Shown here: positions 16,382 through 24,707 of the stretch, piece by piece
How positions within the stretch are numbered: position 1 is the stretch's first letter
How the letters are laid out: each line of letters begins with the position of its first letter
From: Candidatus Hydrogenedentota bacterium
GTDB taxonomy: Bacteria; Hydrogenedentota; Hydrogenedentia; Hydrogenedentales; SLHB01
Length of the DNA: 33,469 nucleotides
Reading direction: 5' to 3'
NCBI GenBank assembly: GCA_019695095.1
Contig: JAIBAQ010000054.1
Location: 1-33,469 of the forward strand
Notes under the pieces: generated by a model
Databases searched by the model: none
What the model was told of the DNA's origin: nothing
What the model saw: only the letters and a program-made list of their open reading frames with translations
Program-made: the position numbers and the translations under genes

Positions 16382-18100
16382 CTAGAACGTGGTCTTCGTT
16401 GCGACCATCGTGAAATGTTCAAGCACAGGACCGAGTGACAACGCGGGGAGAAAGGTCAACGCACCCACTAGAACCACCGTCGCGACAAGCAGGACAGCAA
16501 ACGTCGGACCCGAGACAGGGAAGCTGCCTTTGCCAGTGGGAGAGAGTCGCTTGCGTGCCATGTTGCCTGCCAGCGCGAGTATGGGAACGATCATCGCGAA
16601 CCGTCCCAGTAACATGGCGATGCCCAGGGTCGTGTTGTACCAGTTCGTGTTTGCGTTCAACCCGGCAAACGCGCTGCCGTTGTTGCCTGTTGCCGACGAG
16701 TAGGCATACAGGATTTCGGTGAGGCCGTGGGGCCCTTCGTTCGCCCGGCTTGAGACACCCCAATCGCTGACGCTGGCCCACGCCGAGAAGCCGAGTATTG
16801 AGAAGGTCAAAATGAGAATGGCCAGAGCCGCGGCCTTCACGTCGAACGCATCGATTTTCTTACCCAAGTATTCCGGCGTGCGACCGATCATCAGTCCCGC
16901 AAGAAATACGGTCAGTATGACGAAGACCAGCATCCCATACAGACCTGCCCCGACACCGCCAAACACGACCTCGCCGAGTTGGATGTTGAGCAGGGGCGCC
17001 AAGCCGCCAAGTGGCGTGAACGAATCGTGCATCGAATTCACCGCGCCACACGACGCTGCTGTCGTGATCGTCGCGAACAACGCCGAATTGAACACGCCAA
17101 ACCGGACTTCCTTGCCTTCCATGTTGCCGGGTGTAGCCTCCACGCCAAGTGCGTGCAGGCGCGGGTTTCCGTGGGCTTCCGCGGCCCAGCAGGCCAGCGC
17201 GCCCGCAATGAACAACGCGGCCATTGCGCTCCAGACGGCCCACCCGTGGCGCTGATCCTTGGTTGCGCAACCCAGGTAGTACGTTAATCCGCTCGGGATG
17301 AGGAAGATCGAAATCATCTGCACGAAGTTCGAGAGCGGCGTTGAATTCTCGAATGGATGAGCGGCATTGGCATTGAAGAAACCGCCGCCGTTGGTTCCGA
17401 GCATCTTGATCGCCACTTGCGATGCAACCGGCCCTTGCGCAATCGTCTGCGTCGTCTCTCCCTCGATGGTAGACGCAGTTGTATACCCGCCAAAGTTTTG
17501 AAGAGTGCCCTGGCTCACAAGAAACAACGCAAACACGAAACTGAGCGGCAAAAGCAGATGCAGATTGATGCGCACGAGATCGACCCAGAAGTTCCCCACG
17601 GTGCTTGTTTCGCGCCGCGCAATTCCGCGTACCAGCGCCGCCGCAATGGCAATACCCACCGCAGCCGACGCGAAATTGTGAAACGTCAGCGCTACCATCT
17701 GCGAGAGATACGACATCGTGGTCTCGCCCGCGTAGGCCTGCCAGTTCGTGTTGGTCGTGAAGCTCACCGCCGTGTTGAAAGCCAGCGCAGACGGAACGGC
17801 GGGGAGTTTCTGTGGGTTCAAGGGAAGTAGGTGCTGCAATCGCAGAATCGCGTAAGTGAATAGTAGCGACACCGCGCTGAATGCGAGCATCGAGAACGCA
17901 TAGCGCTGCCACGTCTGCTCGTCCGAGCGCTTGACGTTCATGAGTCGCAGCAAGCCTCGCTCGACCGGATCGACGAGTCGGCTGACGGGCGTGCGCCGTT
18001 CGGGATCGAGCACGTGAACGAGATAGAGTCCAACCGGTTTCGTGAGTGCCAGCAGCACTCCAAGAAACAGGGCAAATTGTATCCAGCCATAGATGTCCAT
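16382..18100 (-). CDS. kdpA: Potassium-transporting ATPase subunit A (channel-like)
   Basis: KdpA is the K+-selective, ion-channel-like subunit related to Trk/Ktr. The four pore loops are visible: [40 protein letters not shown] and [19 protein letters not shown]. About ten hydrophobic helices surround them. I use the ATG at 18100 (572 residues, [14 protein letters not shown]...), which has AAGGA about 11 bases upstream. A TTG at 18112 would add MLSV but has no usable spacing. It starts 15 bases after kdpF. Confidence 0.97.
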   Translation of the reverse strand: MDIYGWIQFALFLGVLLALTKPVGLYLVHVLDPERRTPVSRLVDPVERGLLRLMNVKRSDEQTWQRYAFSMLAFSAVSLLFTYAILRLQHLLPLNPQKLPAVPSALAFNTAVSFTTNTNWQAYAGETTMSYLSQMVALTFHNFASAAVGIAIAAALVRGIARRETSTVGNFWVDLVRINLHLLLPLSFVFALFLVSQGTLQNFGGYTTASTIEGETTQTIAQGPVASQVAIKMLGTNGGGFFNANAAHPFENSTPLSNFVQMISIFLIPSGLTYYLGCATKDQRHGWAVWSAMAALFIAGALACWAAEAHGNPRLHALGVEATPGNMEGKEVRFGVFNSALFATITTAASCGAVNSMHDSFTPLGGLAPLLNIQLGEVVFGGVGAGLYGMLVFVILTVFLAGLMIGRTPEYLGKKIDAFDVKAAALAILILTFSILGFSAWASVSDWGVSSRANEGPHGLTEILYAYSSATGNNGSAFAGLNANTNWYNTTLGIAMLLGRFAMIVPILALAGNMARKRLSPTGKGSFPVSGPTFAVLLVATVVLVGALTFLPALSLGPVLEHFTMVATKTTF

Positions 18101-18115
18101 AACGGAGAGCAATCC

Positions 18116-18199
18116 TTAGAATTTCTCTGGTCGAACGAGTACCGCGGCCAAGTACGCGGTGATTGCCAGGCAAACGAGACCAACCACGACATCGAACAT
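18116..18199 (-). CDS. kdpF: Potassium-transporting ATPase small subunit F
   Basis: This 27-residue hydrophobic peptide starts MFDVVVGLVCLAITAYL and ends LVRPEKF, matching KdpF in size, single helix and the typical C-terminal (R/A)-P-E-(R/K)-F. KdpF sits at the KdpA-KdpB interface and stabilises the complex. Its ATG lies two bases after the stop of the 27-residue peptide upstream, with AAAGG inside that gene as ribosome site. It was too short for routine gene calling. Confidence 0.92.
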   Translation of the reverse strand: MFDVVVGLVCLAITAYLAAVLVRPEKF

Positions 18200-18201
18200 G
18201 T

Positions 18202-18285
18202 CTATAGCCTTTCGCAAAGCCGGACATAACCGGCGCACAACACGAAGAACACAGCGACAACTCCGACAACAACCAGGTCCTGCAT
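18202..18285 (-). CDS. 27-residue membrane peptide of the kdp operon
   Basis: The frame starts at an ATG sharing its A with the kinase stop (TAATG). GGAG lies 8 bases upstream. It encodes 27 residues: a hydrophobic helix (MQDLVVVGVVAVFFVL) followed by CAGYVRLCERL. The ending with Cys, Arg and Glu differs from KdpF, which follows only 2 bases downstream. I recall similar short peptides ending in (Y/V)-V-R-x-C-(E/D)-R-(L/I) before kdpF/kdpA in other phyla, so it may be a second small Kdp component. No function is established that I know of. Spacing, start signal and membrane character all support a real gene. Confidence 0.75.
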   Translation of the reverse strand: MQDLVVVGVVAVFFVLCAGYVRLCERL

Positions 18286-20126
18286 TACGAGGTCTCCATC
18301 GATTCGGGCGCGTCGGCGCGCCGCAAGGTGAATGTGAACACGCTGCCGGCCCCGTCTCCGCTGCTAGCAGTCACCGTGCCGCCATGCGCCACTACGATTT
18401 CCTTGACGATCGCCAAACCGAGGCCCACGCCCGATGATTTGTCTTGCCCCGGTACGCGGAAGAACGGATCGAAGATGCGGCTTCGGTACTCTTCGGGAAT
18501 TCCGCAGCCCGTGTCCGAAATAGAGAACGTGACGAATTCCGCATCGCAACGAGCAGCAATGGTTACGGCGCCTCCGGGCATCGTGTACTTCAGCGCGTTA
18601 GTGATCAGGTTGTCGAAAACGTGCGCGATACGGGTTGCGTCGGCCAGTGCCTCGGGAAGGTCCACCGCCACATTCGCGACGAGCGAAATGCCACGATCTT
18701 TGGCCGGCCCCGCGTGGCGTTCGATGGCGTTGAACGCCAATTCCGACGGAGCGATCGGGCGCAAGTCAAGCAAGGCCCTGCCCGATTCGATACGGCTGAT
18801 ATCGAGCAAGTCTTCGAGGATTGCCGACAACCGGCTGCCCTCGTCGCGCGCTGCCAACAGGAGGTCGGTCTGCTTTGGATTCAGGGGGCCTACCTTCTCC
18901 TCCAACAGCAAGTGCACGGCCATGCGTATCGCGGTGAGCGGTGTCCTTAGTTGGTGGGATACCGTTGAAATGACTCCGCGTTTCAGTTCCACCTGCTGAC
19001 GCAACTGCGTGACGTCTTCCAGGACCATAATGACGCCGTTCACGCCTTCGTCGTGCTCGATCATCGGCACACCCTTGGGACGGTAGAAACGTTCCTCGCC
19101 GTTGACGAAGAACTGATGACCGCTGTCTTTGGCCGAACCTTGCACGGCGCGGCCCTCGCGCAGGACCTCATGAAATGTGTCTGCAATCCACGGATACATG
19201 CACTGTGAAATCAGCGTATGTGGCGTGAGTCCAAACGTGTGCTGCGCGCTGGGCGTCGCAATTTCCACTTCGCCGGCCTCGTTGACGACTGCAATGGCTT
19301 CGGGCAGGCAACTGAAGGCTTCCTGTGTCGCGCGCTGAACCCGAATGTACTGAAGCCGTTCGCTGCGCCGGAATTCGCGCAGCTTCGACGCCATCTCGTT
19401 AAACGCGGCCGTAAGCTGACCAAGTTCGTCGTTGGACACAGTGGGCACGACCACCTCGAGCGTGCCGTGTTGGATGTCGCGCACGGAATCGGTGAGGAGT
19501 TGGATTGGGCGCAGCACCCAGCGCCGCACAAGCACGATGCTCACGACGGCAATCAGAAATCCGGCGAGCAAGTACATATACATCTGATGGCGCGCCGCCG
19601 CCGCGCGTAAACCGGCCGCGCGATTCGCCGACGCCATGTTCTCCTGGTTGAGCGTCAGGATCGTATCGGCCAGCGACTTGATCTGTTGGAAGAGCGGCAG
19701 GATTTCGTCAAAGTAGGTCAAGCGCCGCTGGTCCATGCTCAGGTTCCCATTGCGAACCGTCTCTATCTTCTGGACGTATTCGGCAAAGTACTTTTGAATT
19801 TGTGCGGCCTTCTCGCCTTCTCCGGGCAACGTAACATTCGAAATCTCGGTTTGAAGCGCCTTCTCAAACACGATCCGATTGGCGTCGATGAGCGCGTTGC
19901 CCTCGTCCTCGTCGCCAAGCATCGTGAATAGCGCGCCGCTGTCCATCCGCTCCAGCGCTTCCTTCATGTCGCCGCACGCAATGACGCTTCGATAATTCTC
20001 TTTCATGATTACGTCGATTGCGCGCCCCAACACATGAAGTTGCGAAATGCTGACGCCGCCAATCACCACCGTGACGAGCAGCAATGCCCCGAACCCGATA
20101 CCAAGTTTCTGTCGTAAACCAATCAT
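18285..20126 (-). CDS. Membrane sensor histidine kinase controlling kdp (KinB-like layout)
   Basis: The 613 residues show a transmembrane helix (9-29), a periplasmic helical-bundle sensor (about 32-180), a second helix (about 181-201), HAMP (about 202-255), PAS (about 262-375), HisKA with H391 in STVSHQLRTPLTAIR, and HATPase with N box FDNLITNALKY, G1 DTGCGI, F box FDPFFRV and G2 GVGLGLAI. It is not related to KdpD. The layout matches KinB-type kinases that pair with NtrC-type regulators such as AlgB. The partner is the activator 206 bases upstream. GGAAG lies 8 bases before the ATG, and a sigma-54-like promoter lies just upstream. Its stop overlaps the next gene by one base. Confidence 0.92.
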   Translation of the reverse strand: MIGLRQKLGIGFGALLLVTVVIGGVSISQLHVLGRAIDVIMKENYRSVIACGDMKEALERMDSGALFTMLGDEDEGNALIDANRIVFEKALQTEISNVTLPGEGEKAAQIQKYFAEYVQKIETVRNGNLSMDQRRLTYFDEILPLFQQIKSLADTILTLNQENMASANRAAGLRAAAARHQMYMYLLAGFLIAVVSIVLVRRWVLRPIQLLTDSVRDIQHGTLEVVVPTVSNDELGQLTAAFNEMASKLREFRRSERLQYIRVQRATQEAFSCLPEAIAVVNEAGEVEIATPSAQHTFGLTPHTLISQCMYPWIADTFHEVLREGRAVQGSAKDSGHQFFVNGEERFYRPKGVPMIEHDEGVNGVIMVLEDVTQLRQQVELKRGVISTVSHQLRTPLTAIRMAVHLLLEEKVGPLNPKQTDLLLAARDEGSRLSAILEDLLDISRIESGRALLDLRPIAPSELAFNAIERHAGPAKDRGISLVANVAVDLPEALADATRIAHVFDNLITNALKYTMPGGAVTIAARCDAEFVTFSISDTGCGIPEEYRSRIFDPFFRVPGQDKSSGVGLGLAIVKEIVVAHGGTVTASSGDGAGSVFTFTLRRADAPESMETS

Positions 20127-20153
20127 GATGTGTACTTCCTTGCCTGAGAAGAA

Positions 20154-20169
20154 ACAAGACTGGTGCCAA
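20154..20169 (-). promoter_or_regulatory. Candidate sigma-54 (-24/-12) promoter of the kinase-kdp operon
   Basis: On the minus strand TTGGCAC (20169-20163) is followed after 5 bases (CAGTC) by TTGTT (starting at 20157). This gives the GG-N10-G spacing of sigma-54 promoters. The -24 box matches consensus perfectly. The -12 box has GT instead of GC, which may weaken it. The transcript would start about 17 bases before the kinase ATG. The gene next upstream is a sigma-54 activator. Confidence 0.6.
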
Positions 20170-20233
20170 GGCGCGGGCGCGTCTAAGTCGTTGATGCAGA
20201 AAGGAAAGAAAGGCCGGGGTGTCTAGCGAATCA

Positions 20234-20275
20234 TGCAGGCTGCAATGGCAATTTCACGCGGTATTGCAGAATGCA
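20234..20275. promoter_or_regulatory. Candidate upstream activator site (dyad)
   Basis: TGCAGGCTGCAAT (20234-20246) and ATTGCAGAATGCA (20263-20275) are inverted repeats matching at 11 of 13 positions, 16 bases apart. The dyad lies about 65-105 bases upstream of the -24 box, the usual place for NtrC-type enhancer sites. It sits next to the dispersed palindrome at 20290-20329, so it could instead belong to that repeat. Confidence 0.4.
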
Positions 20276-20289
20276 AGGCGGGGCAAGCC

Positions 20290-20329
20290 CGGATTTGCGC
20301 CAACGCGACTGAGCGCCGATGCAAATTGC
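20290..20329. repeat. 40-base palindrome, copy 2
   Basis: It has the same orientation as copy 1 at 2247-2286. The first half shares ATTTGCGCC, and the last 17 bases (GCGCCGATGCAAATTGC) are identical; the centre differs. The left arm is changed, so only ATTTGC...GCAAAT still pairs. It ends 3 bases before the stop codon of the activator gene. Confidence 0.5.
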
Positions 20330-20332
20330 GGA

Positions 20333-21685
20333 CTACGTGATACCGTACTGTTTGCGACGGCGCCACAGCGTTGCTTGATCGATGCCCAGAATCTCCGCCG
20401 CCGCCTGAAGCGAACTCGTCGTGGCCAGCACCCGCCGGATGTGCTGTTCCTCCAGTTCTGCAAGCGAGATACGCTCGCCAATTCGGGGTTGGCTTTCGCG
20501 TGAAACCATGGAATCAGGCAGATGCTCAATACCCACCGAATCGCCAGTACACACGATGGTGGCGCGTTCGATGACGTTTCGGAGCTCTCGCAGATTGCCC
20601 GGCCACGGATACTCGGTCAAAACACGCTCGGCTTCGTCCGTAAACCCAAGGAAGCCCCGGTGTGTTGCCGTGCCGAAGAAGGCGAGTAATCGTTTGGCAA
20701 TGGGGACGATGTCCGCCGTTCGTTCGCGCAGCGGTGGGATTTCCAACTGAAACACATTCAGCCGGTAGTATAGATCCTCGCGGAATCGCCCATCCGAGAC
20801 CGCCAGCGCCAAATCGGTATTCGTTGCAGCAATGATGCGCACATCGGCCCGCCGTGTTCTGACGTCGCCGATGCTCTCATACTCCTTATCCTGAATAAAT
20901 CGCAGTAGTTTTGGCTGCAACGGCAGCGGCAGTTCCCCGATTTCGTCAAGAAACAGGGTCCCTCCTTCACACGCCATCACTCTTCCGGGATTGTCGCGCA
21001 CCGCACCGGTAAACGAACCGCGGACATGTCCGAATAACTCACTCTCAAGCAACTCCCCGGACAGCGACGGGCACGACACAACGCCGAAGGGCTTGCGTGC
21101 CCGGCGGCTCCAAGCATGAATGACTTTCGCAAGGACCGTCTTACCAGTCCCGCTTTCGCCCAGGATCAGGACAGAAGCCTCGCTCTGGGCTACCTGCCGC
21201 GCCAACTCGAGCGCGCGCTGCATAACAGGGCTGGTGCTGGTAAGGTCCACATCCGGGCTTGCGCCCGCAAGGTCGTGCTGAACTTGCTGCAGCCTTAATT
21301 CAAGAGAGCGCATTTCCGACATCTTACGCACGGCAATCAGGACTTGGGGCGGCGTAAAGGGCTTCGCAATGTAGTCGATTGCCCCCCGCCGCATGGCCTC
21401 CACCGCGGTTTCTATCGATGCATACGCCGTGATGACGACAATCTTCAGCCAAGGCGCGAGCGTCAGCAGCTCGGGAACAAGATCCAGTCCACTGGTTGTG
21501 CCCAGACGCACATCGACGAACGCCAACGCAAAACTCTGCCGTGTTACGGCCTGGATGGCCTCCGACGCGCTCCCCACCGATACGACGGAATGGCCCTCCG
21601 CCTCCAGGCACACGGCCAGCGTCTTTCGGATGTTGGCCTCGTCATCGACGATCAAAATTGAGAGTGCGGCGTTCTCGGTGTCCAT
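20333..21685 (-). CDS. NtrC-type sigma-54-dependent response regulator
   Basis: I use the ATG at 21685 (450 residues), with GGAG 9 bases upstream. The ATG at 21694 has no usable site. The receiver domain (about 8-120) has the acidic pair in ILIVDDE, phospho-acceptor D58 in FVDVRLG, then VITAYAS and the conserved Lys in AKPF. The AAA+ domain has Walker A GESGTGKT (176-183), the sigma-54 contact loop GSFTGA (223-228; usual GAFTGA), Walker [13 protein letters not shown] and the arginine finger region [12 protein letters not shown]. The C-terminal Fis-type helix-turn-helix is [19 protein letters not shown]. It should activate the promoter at 20154-20169 when phosphorylated by the neighbouring kinase. 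The S for A in the loop occurs in functional relatives. Confidence 0.94.
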   Translation of the reverse strand: MDTENAALSILIVDDEANIRKTLAVCLEAEGHSVVSVGSASEAIQAVTRQSFALAFVDVRLGTTSGLDLVPELLTLAPWLKIVVITAYASIETAVEAMRRGAIDYIAKPFTPPQVLIAVRKMSEMRSLELRLQQVQHDLAGASPDVDLTSTSPVMQRALELARQVAQSEASVLILGESGTGKTVLAKVIHAWSRRARKPFGVVSCPSLSGELLESELFGHVRGSFTGAVRDNPGRVMACEGGTLFLDEIGELPLPLQPKLLRFIQDKEYESIGDVRTRRADVRIIAATNTDLALAVSDGRFREDLYYRLNVFQLEIPPLRERTADIVPIAKRLLAFFGTATHRGFLGFTDEAERVLTEYPWPGNLRELRNVIERATIVCTGDSVGIEHLPDSMVSRESQPRIGERISLAELEEQHIRRVLATTSSLQAAAEILGIDQATLWRRRKQYGIT

Positions 21686-21690
21686 GGGAA

Positions 21691-22122
21691 TCATCTCCGG
21701 CGCATGCGGGCGCGCGGCGATACGCTCGCCTTCACCGGCCGCACGTCGGGAAAGGCGTCGCGGATCAACAGCAACTCAGGTTCGCCCGATTCGGGCAACA
21801 CGACCGTCACCACGTCGAACCGGAAGTAGACGTCCTCCGGCTCGTTGTCACTCAGCCAGCGGTGGGCAGCACTACGAATGTGGCGCTGTTTCTTCGGAGT
21901 GATATTGGCTTCCGGCGCGGCGTACCCATCGTCACGGCGCGTCTTGACCTCCACGAATGCAATCGTGTCGTCTTCCCGCGCGATGATGTCGAGCTCGTAA
22001 CGCCCTACTTCCACGTTTCGGCCCAGAATGATGAACCCTTCCTGTTTGAGAAGCCTGACAGCCAAATCTTCGCCCTGTGCGCCCAACGGCTTGGGTTTAT
22101 GGCGTCGAAAGGGCCAGATCAC
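21691..22122 (-). CDS. yraN: YraN/UPF0102 family nuclease-like protein
   Basis: The family belongs to the restriction-endonuclease-like fold; its cellular role is unclear. The GTG at 22122 overlaps the scpA stop (GTGA), giving 143 residues starting MIWPFRRHKPK. Motifs are GAQGEDLAVRLLKQEGF, then RNVEVGRYELDIIARE, where Y replaces the usual G of G-E-[IL]-D but E and D are kept, and FVEVKTRR with the catalytic-type E-x-K. The Arg-rich C-terminus is longer than usual. Its stop lies 5 bases before the activator ATG, so the three genes scpA, yraN and the response regulator are probably one transcript. Confidence 0.88.
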   Translation of the reverse strand: MIWPFRRHKPKPLGAQGEDLAVRLLKQEGFIILGRNVEVGRYELDIIAREDDTIAFVEVKTRRDDGYAAPEANITPKKQRHIRSAAHRWLSDNEPEDVYFRFDVVTVVLPESGEPELLLIRDAFPDVRPVKASVSPRARMRRR

Positions 22123-22931
22123 ACCGCCGCCGTTTGCTGGGCAGGGTAGAGGCGAATTTCGTCGAAGGCTCCGTGTTGATGGACGCGCATGCGCCCCATA
22201 CGGCACAACTCAAGGATGGCCAGGAAGCAGCAGACGAGTTCCACACGGCTCTTGCATTCGCCTAGGAGGTCGGTCCACGCAATGCTTCCGTGAGTCGACA
22301 TGAGTTCTTCGATACGTTCGATCTTCTGATCGACCGACGCGCCTTCCCCTTGAACCGTATGAAACAGGTCGTCGGAGAAATAGCGCAAGTATGCGCGAAA
22401 CGCCGTCACCAAGTCGTAGAGGTTGACCTCCAACAGGTCTTCTTCCTCCTCTTCGGGCTGTTCAACGACCGGCTTCACGTTACGCGTATACCAATCGGCC
22501 CGTTGCTCTTCCAGCCACAGCAACCGCGCGGACACATCCCGGTACCGGCGGTATTCCAGCAGCTTTTCCACCAGCTCCAGCCGCGGATCGTCCTCCTCCA
22601 TTTCCTCTTCTTCGCCGGTATCGGTGTCGGCGGGGAGCAACATGCGCGATTTGATCTGAATGAGTGTGGCCGCCATGACCAAGAAATCGCCCGTAACTTC
22701 CAGATTCTCCTCTTGCATGAGGTCGAGGAAGCGCAGGTATTGTTCCGTAATCTTCAGGATGGGAATATCGAAGATATCGATTTCCTGCGACTTAATCAGG
22801 TACAGCAACACTTCCAGCGGCCCCTCGAACTTCTCAAGGTGCAGCCGCAATACTTCGTCGGTAGCTTGATCGACAATGAAGTCGCCGTCGAGTCCCTCGA
22901 CGGTTCCGGACGATTCCGCAGCAGTAGTCAT
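22119..22931 (-). CDS. scpA: Segregation and condensation protein A
   Basis: ScpA is the kleisin that joins SMC heads with ScpB in chromosome condensation. I use the ATG at 22931 (270 residues), with AGGA 5 bases upstream. The hallmark N-terminus is LEKFEGPLEVLLYLIKSQEIDIFDIPI, split by no gap, followed by ITEQYLRFLDLMQEENLEVTGDFLVMAATLIQIKSRMLLP. An acidic linker comes next (EEEEMEEDD, and later EEEEEDLLEV). The C-terminal winged helix includes CCFLAILELCRMGRMRVHQ and the F-D-E-I-x-L ending. No scpB follows. The next gene overlaps by 4 bases. Confidence 0.94.
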   Translation of the reverse strand: MTTAAESSGTVEGLDGDFIVDQATDEVLRLHLEKFEGPLEVLLYLIKSQEIDIFDIPILKITEQYLRFLDLMQEENLEVTGDFLVMAATLIQIKSRMLLPADTDTGEEEEMEEDDPRLELVEKLLEYRRYRDVSARLLWLEEQRADWYTRNVKPVVEQPEEEEEDLLEVNLYDLVTAFRAYLRYFSDDLFHTVQGEGASVDQKIERIEELMSTHGSIAWTDLLGECKSRVELVCCFLAILELCRMGRMRVHQHGAFDEIRLYPAQQTAAV

Positions 22932-23093
22932 AGGTATCCTGTTTGTTTGGATGCAGCCCAAGCAGATTGCAGCGCGTTCTCAAGTTTCAAGCTGCCATGA
23001 AGCGAACCCATTGCACCGGGGAAATCGCGACACGCCGCTGACGTGAGCCTGAAAAGCGGAATCACTCTAGCGGGATTGAGGAGGCACTCGCAA

Positions 23094-24707
23094 CTACGGC
23101 GTAGGCGCCGGTTCGGAAACGGGCGGAGCAGGCACGCACATCAGCTTGAACTCCGCATCGATATAGTCATTCCCGAACGACGCCAGGGCCGTGATTTCTT
23201 GCACACCTGCCGCGGACGCAGTCCATTCCGCGGCTGCCTGCTCAAACGACTCGTTCGTGTAGCCCCGCAATCCGTTGAAGGCAAGAAACTGGCGTCCTGC
23301 CTCAACCAACTGCTCCACACATGGACGCGGTGTTATGCGTGCATACACGTTGCCCTTTTCCGGCAACGGCGCGGCGGTTGCCGGGTTTTTCAGCAGGCTT
23401 TCTGCCACGGTACGGCTCGAGCTCACCAGGACGTCGTCTCCGTACACGGCCACGGTCGGCTCGATAGATGGTCCGCCCAGCAACGGCAACCGGACGACAT
23501 TCGTCGCGGAATCCACCCGTGGATACATGTCCCACGGCATGGTGCCCGGCGGCGGTGGAGGAATTGCCTTGAAGAGCTCCGGCAATGCCGCGACCTGTGC
23601 GTCCAGTGTTGCTGCCAACAGCGGTGCCGGCATCATCTCGTTGGAGTCGATCCCCACACAACTCAGGCGTATCCCTGGACCCATGGGACCGAAGAGAGCC
23701 GTTGCGAGCTGCGGCAGTCCCGGAGTCTCGCCGGGTTTTGTCTCTTCCCAGGTCTGCCACTTCGATGCATTAAAGAAGGGACTGTCGAAAGCGTGACCTG
23801 CCTCTATCCAGACCTCTTTGAGAGGTTTCCCGAAATCAAGCGATACTTGGACGATTCCCTCGGGTGGGGCCGTCAATGTGCGAGGCGACACGCCCTGAAC
23901 CAAGTTCGCGAAGCGCTCGCGCGCGGCTGCATTGAAAATCCCGCGGAACTTTGTATGGGCGCTCGACTCGTCGATGCGCATCGCAAAGGCCAACGATTGA
24001 AACGTCGAGCCCAAGGGATCATCCGGATGCAGCAGTACGACACCGCGCAGGTCTTCCGTGCCCGATCGGGTCAAGTCCGACAAGGTCGATTCGTCGATAG
24101 CGGCTTCCTTGGTCAGCGTCAGCGCGCGTATCAGCTCATCTCGAGACGGACTGAAGAGCAGAATCCGGCCTCGTACGGCATAGTACATGCCCGATTGGGT
24201 CATCTTGCGTAAGCGCAGGCCACCAGCGTAGTCGCTTTCGATGCCGGGCATGAACCAATGAAGACGTTCAATCAAGCTGCCAATACGGGACATCTTCGTA
24301 AGGCCGATGACGTCGCTAAACGACGAGATGTCATTTCCGAGCAAATAGAGTTGGCCGCGGATCAGGTTGTTGAGCACCCATTCCGGAGGACCTGCATTGC
24401 GCTGGATCGGCTCGATGGCCTTGGCGAGGCCAAACGACGGCGGCACCGAGTTCCAAACGCGTGACTGAACAATTCGGTTCCTGTTGTTTACAGGATCGGC
24501 CAGCACAAGACTGAACCGCTGCCCCGCAGGCATGCAACGCGTAATGTCGAAGCTATCGCGTGTGATCCAAAGCAAAACCACGGCAATAATTATCGCCAAT
24601 GCGGCGAGCGAACCCCGCCACGGGAATGCCGCGCCGGCACTGTGTCTGCGCCGCCGTTGAAGAGGGCGTCCCTGGCCCGAGTAATTGCGAACTACGTCTT
24701 CGCTCAT
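23094..24707 (-). CDS. Unknown single-pass membrane protein, translationally coupled to the ceramidase fusion
   Basis: The 537-residue protein has a basic cytoplasmic N-terminus (about 1-31), one transmembrane helix (about 32-49) and a large extracytoplasmic part. That part holds alternating strands and helices with phrases such as MYYAVRGRILLFSPSRDELIRAL and VAVYGDDVLVSSSRTVAESLL, which look like two related halves, similar in style to DUF3352-type proteins. This is only a resemblance. It ends in a Pro-rich tail with no catalytic motif visible. Its ATG overlaps the stop of the upstream ceramidase fusion (ATGA), so the two are likely made together and may act together at the cell surface. Confidence 0.75.
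   Translation of the reverse strand: MSEDVVRNYSGQGRPLQRRRRHSAGAAFPWRGSLAALAIIIAVVLLWITRDSFDITRCMPAGQRFSLVLADPVNNRNRIVQSRVWNSVPPSFGLAKAIEPIQRNAGPPEWVLNNLIRGQLYLLGNDISSFSDVIGLTKMSRIGSLIERLHWFMPGIESDYAGGLRLRKMTQSGMYYAVRGRILLFSPSRDELIRALTLTKEAAIDESTLSDLTRSGTEDLRGVVLLHPDDPLGSTFQSLAFAMRIDESSAHTKFRGIFNAAARERFANLVQGVSPRTLTAPPEGIVQVSLDFGKPLKEVWIEAGHAFDSPFFNASKWQTWEETKPGETPGLPQLATALFGPMGPGIRLSCVGIDSNEMMPAPLLAATLDAQVAALPELFKAIPPPPPGTMPWDMYPRVDSATNVVRLPLLGGPSIEPTVAVYGDDVLVSSSRTVAESLLKNPATAAPLPEKGNVYARITPRPCVEQLVEAGRQFLAFNGLRGYTNESFEQAAAEWTASAAGVQEITALASFGNDYIDAEFKLMCVPAPPVSEPAPTP

Noticed and set aside
16860-18272. 470-codon minus-strand frame opposite phase to kdpA
   Set aside because: kdpA, kdpF and the 27-residue peptide occupy the same strand in other frames with clear family motifs; this frame is Arg/Gly-rich without a domain.
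23043-24212. 389-codon plus-strand frame antisense to the 537-residue protein
   Set aside because: Cys/Arg-rich composition typical of antisense shadow; the minus strand gene has a membrane helix and a coupled start.
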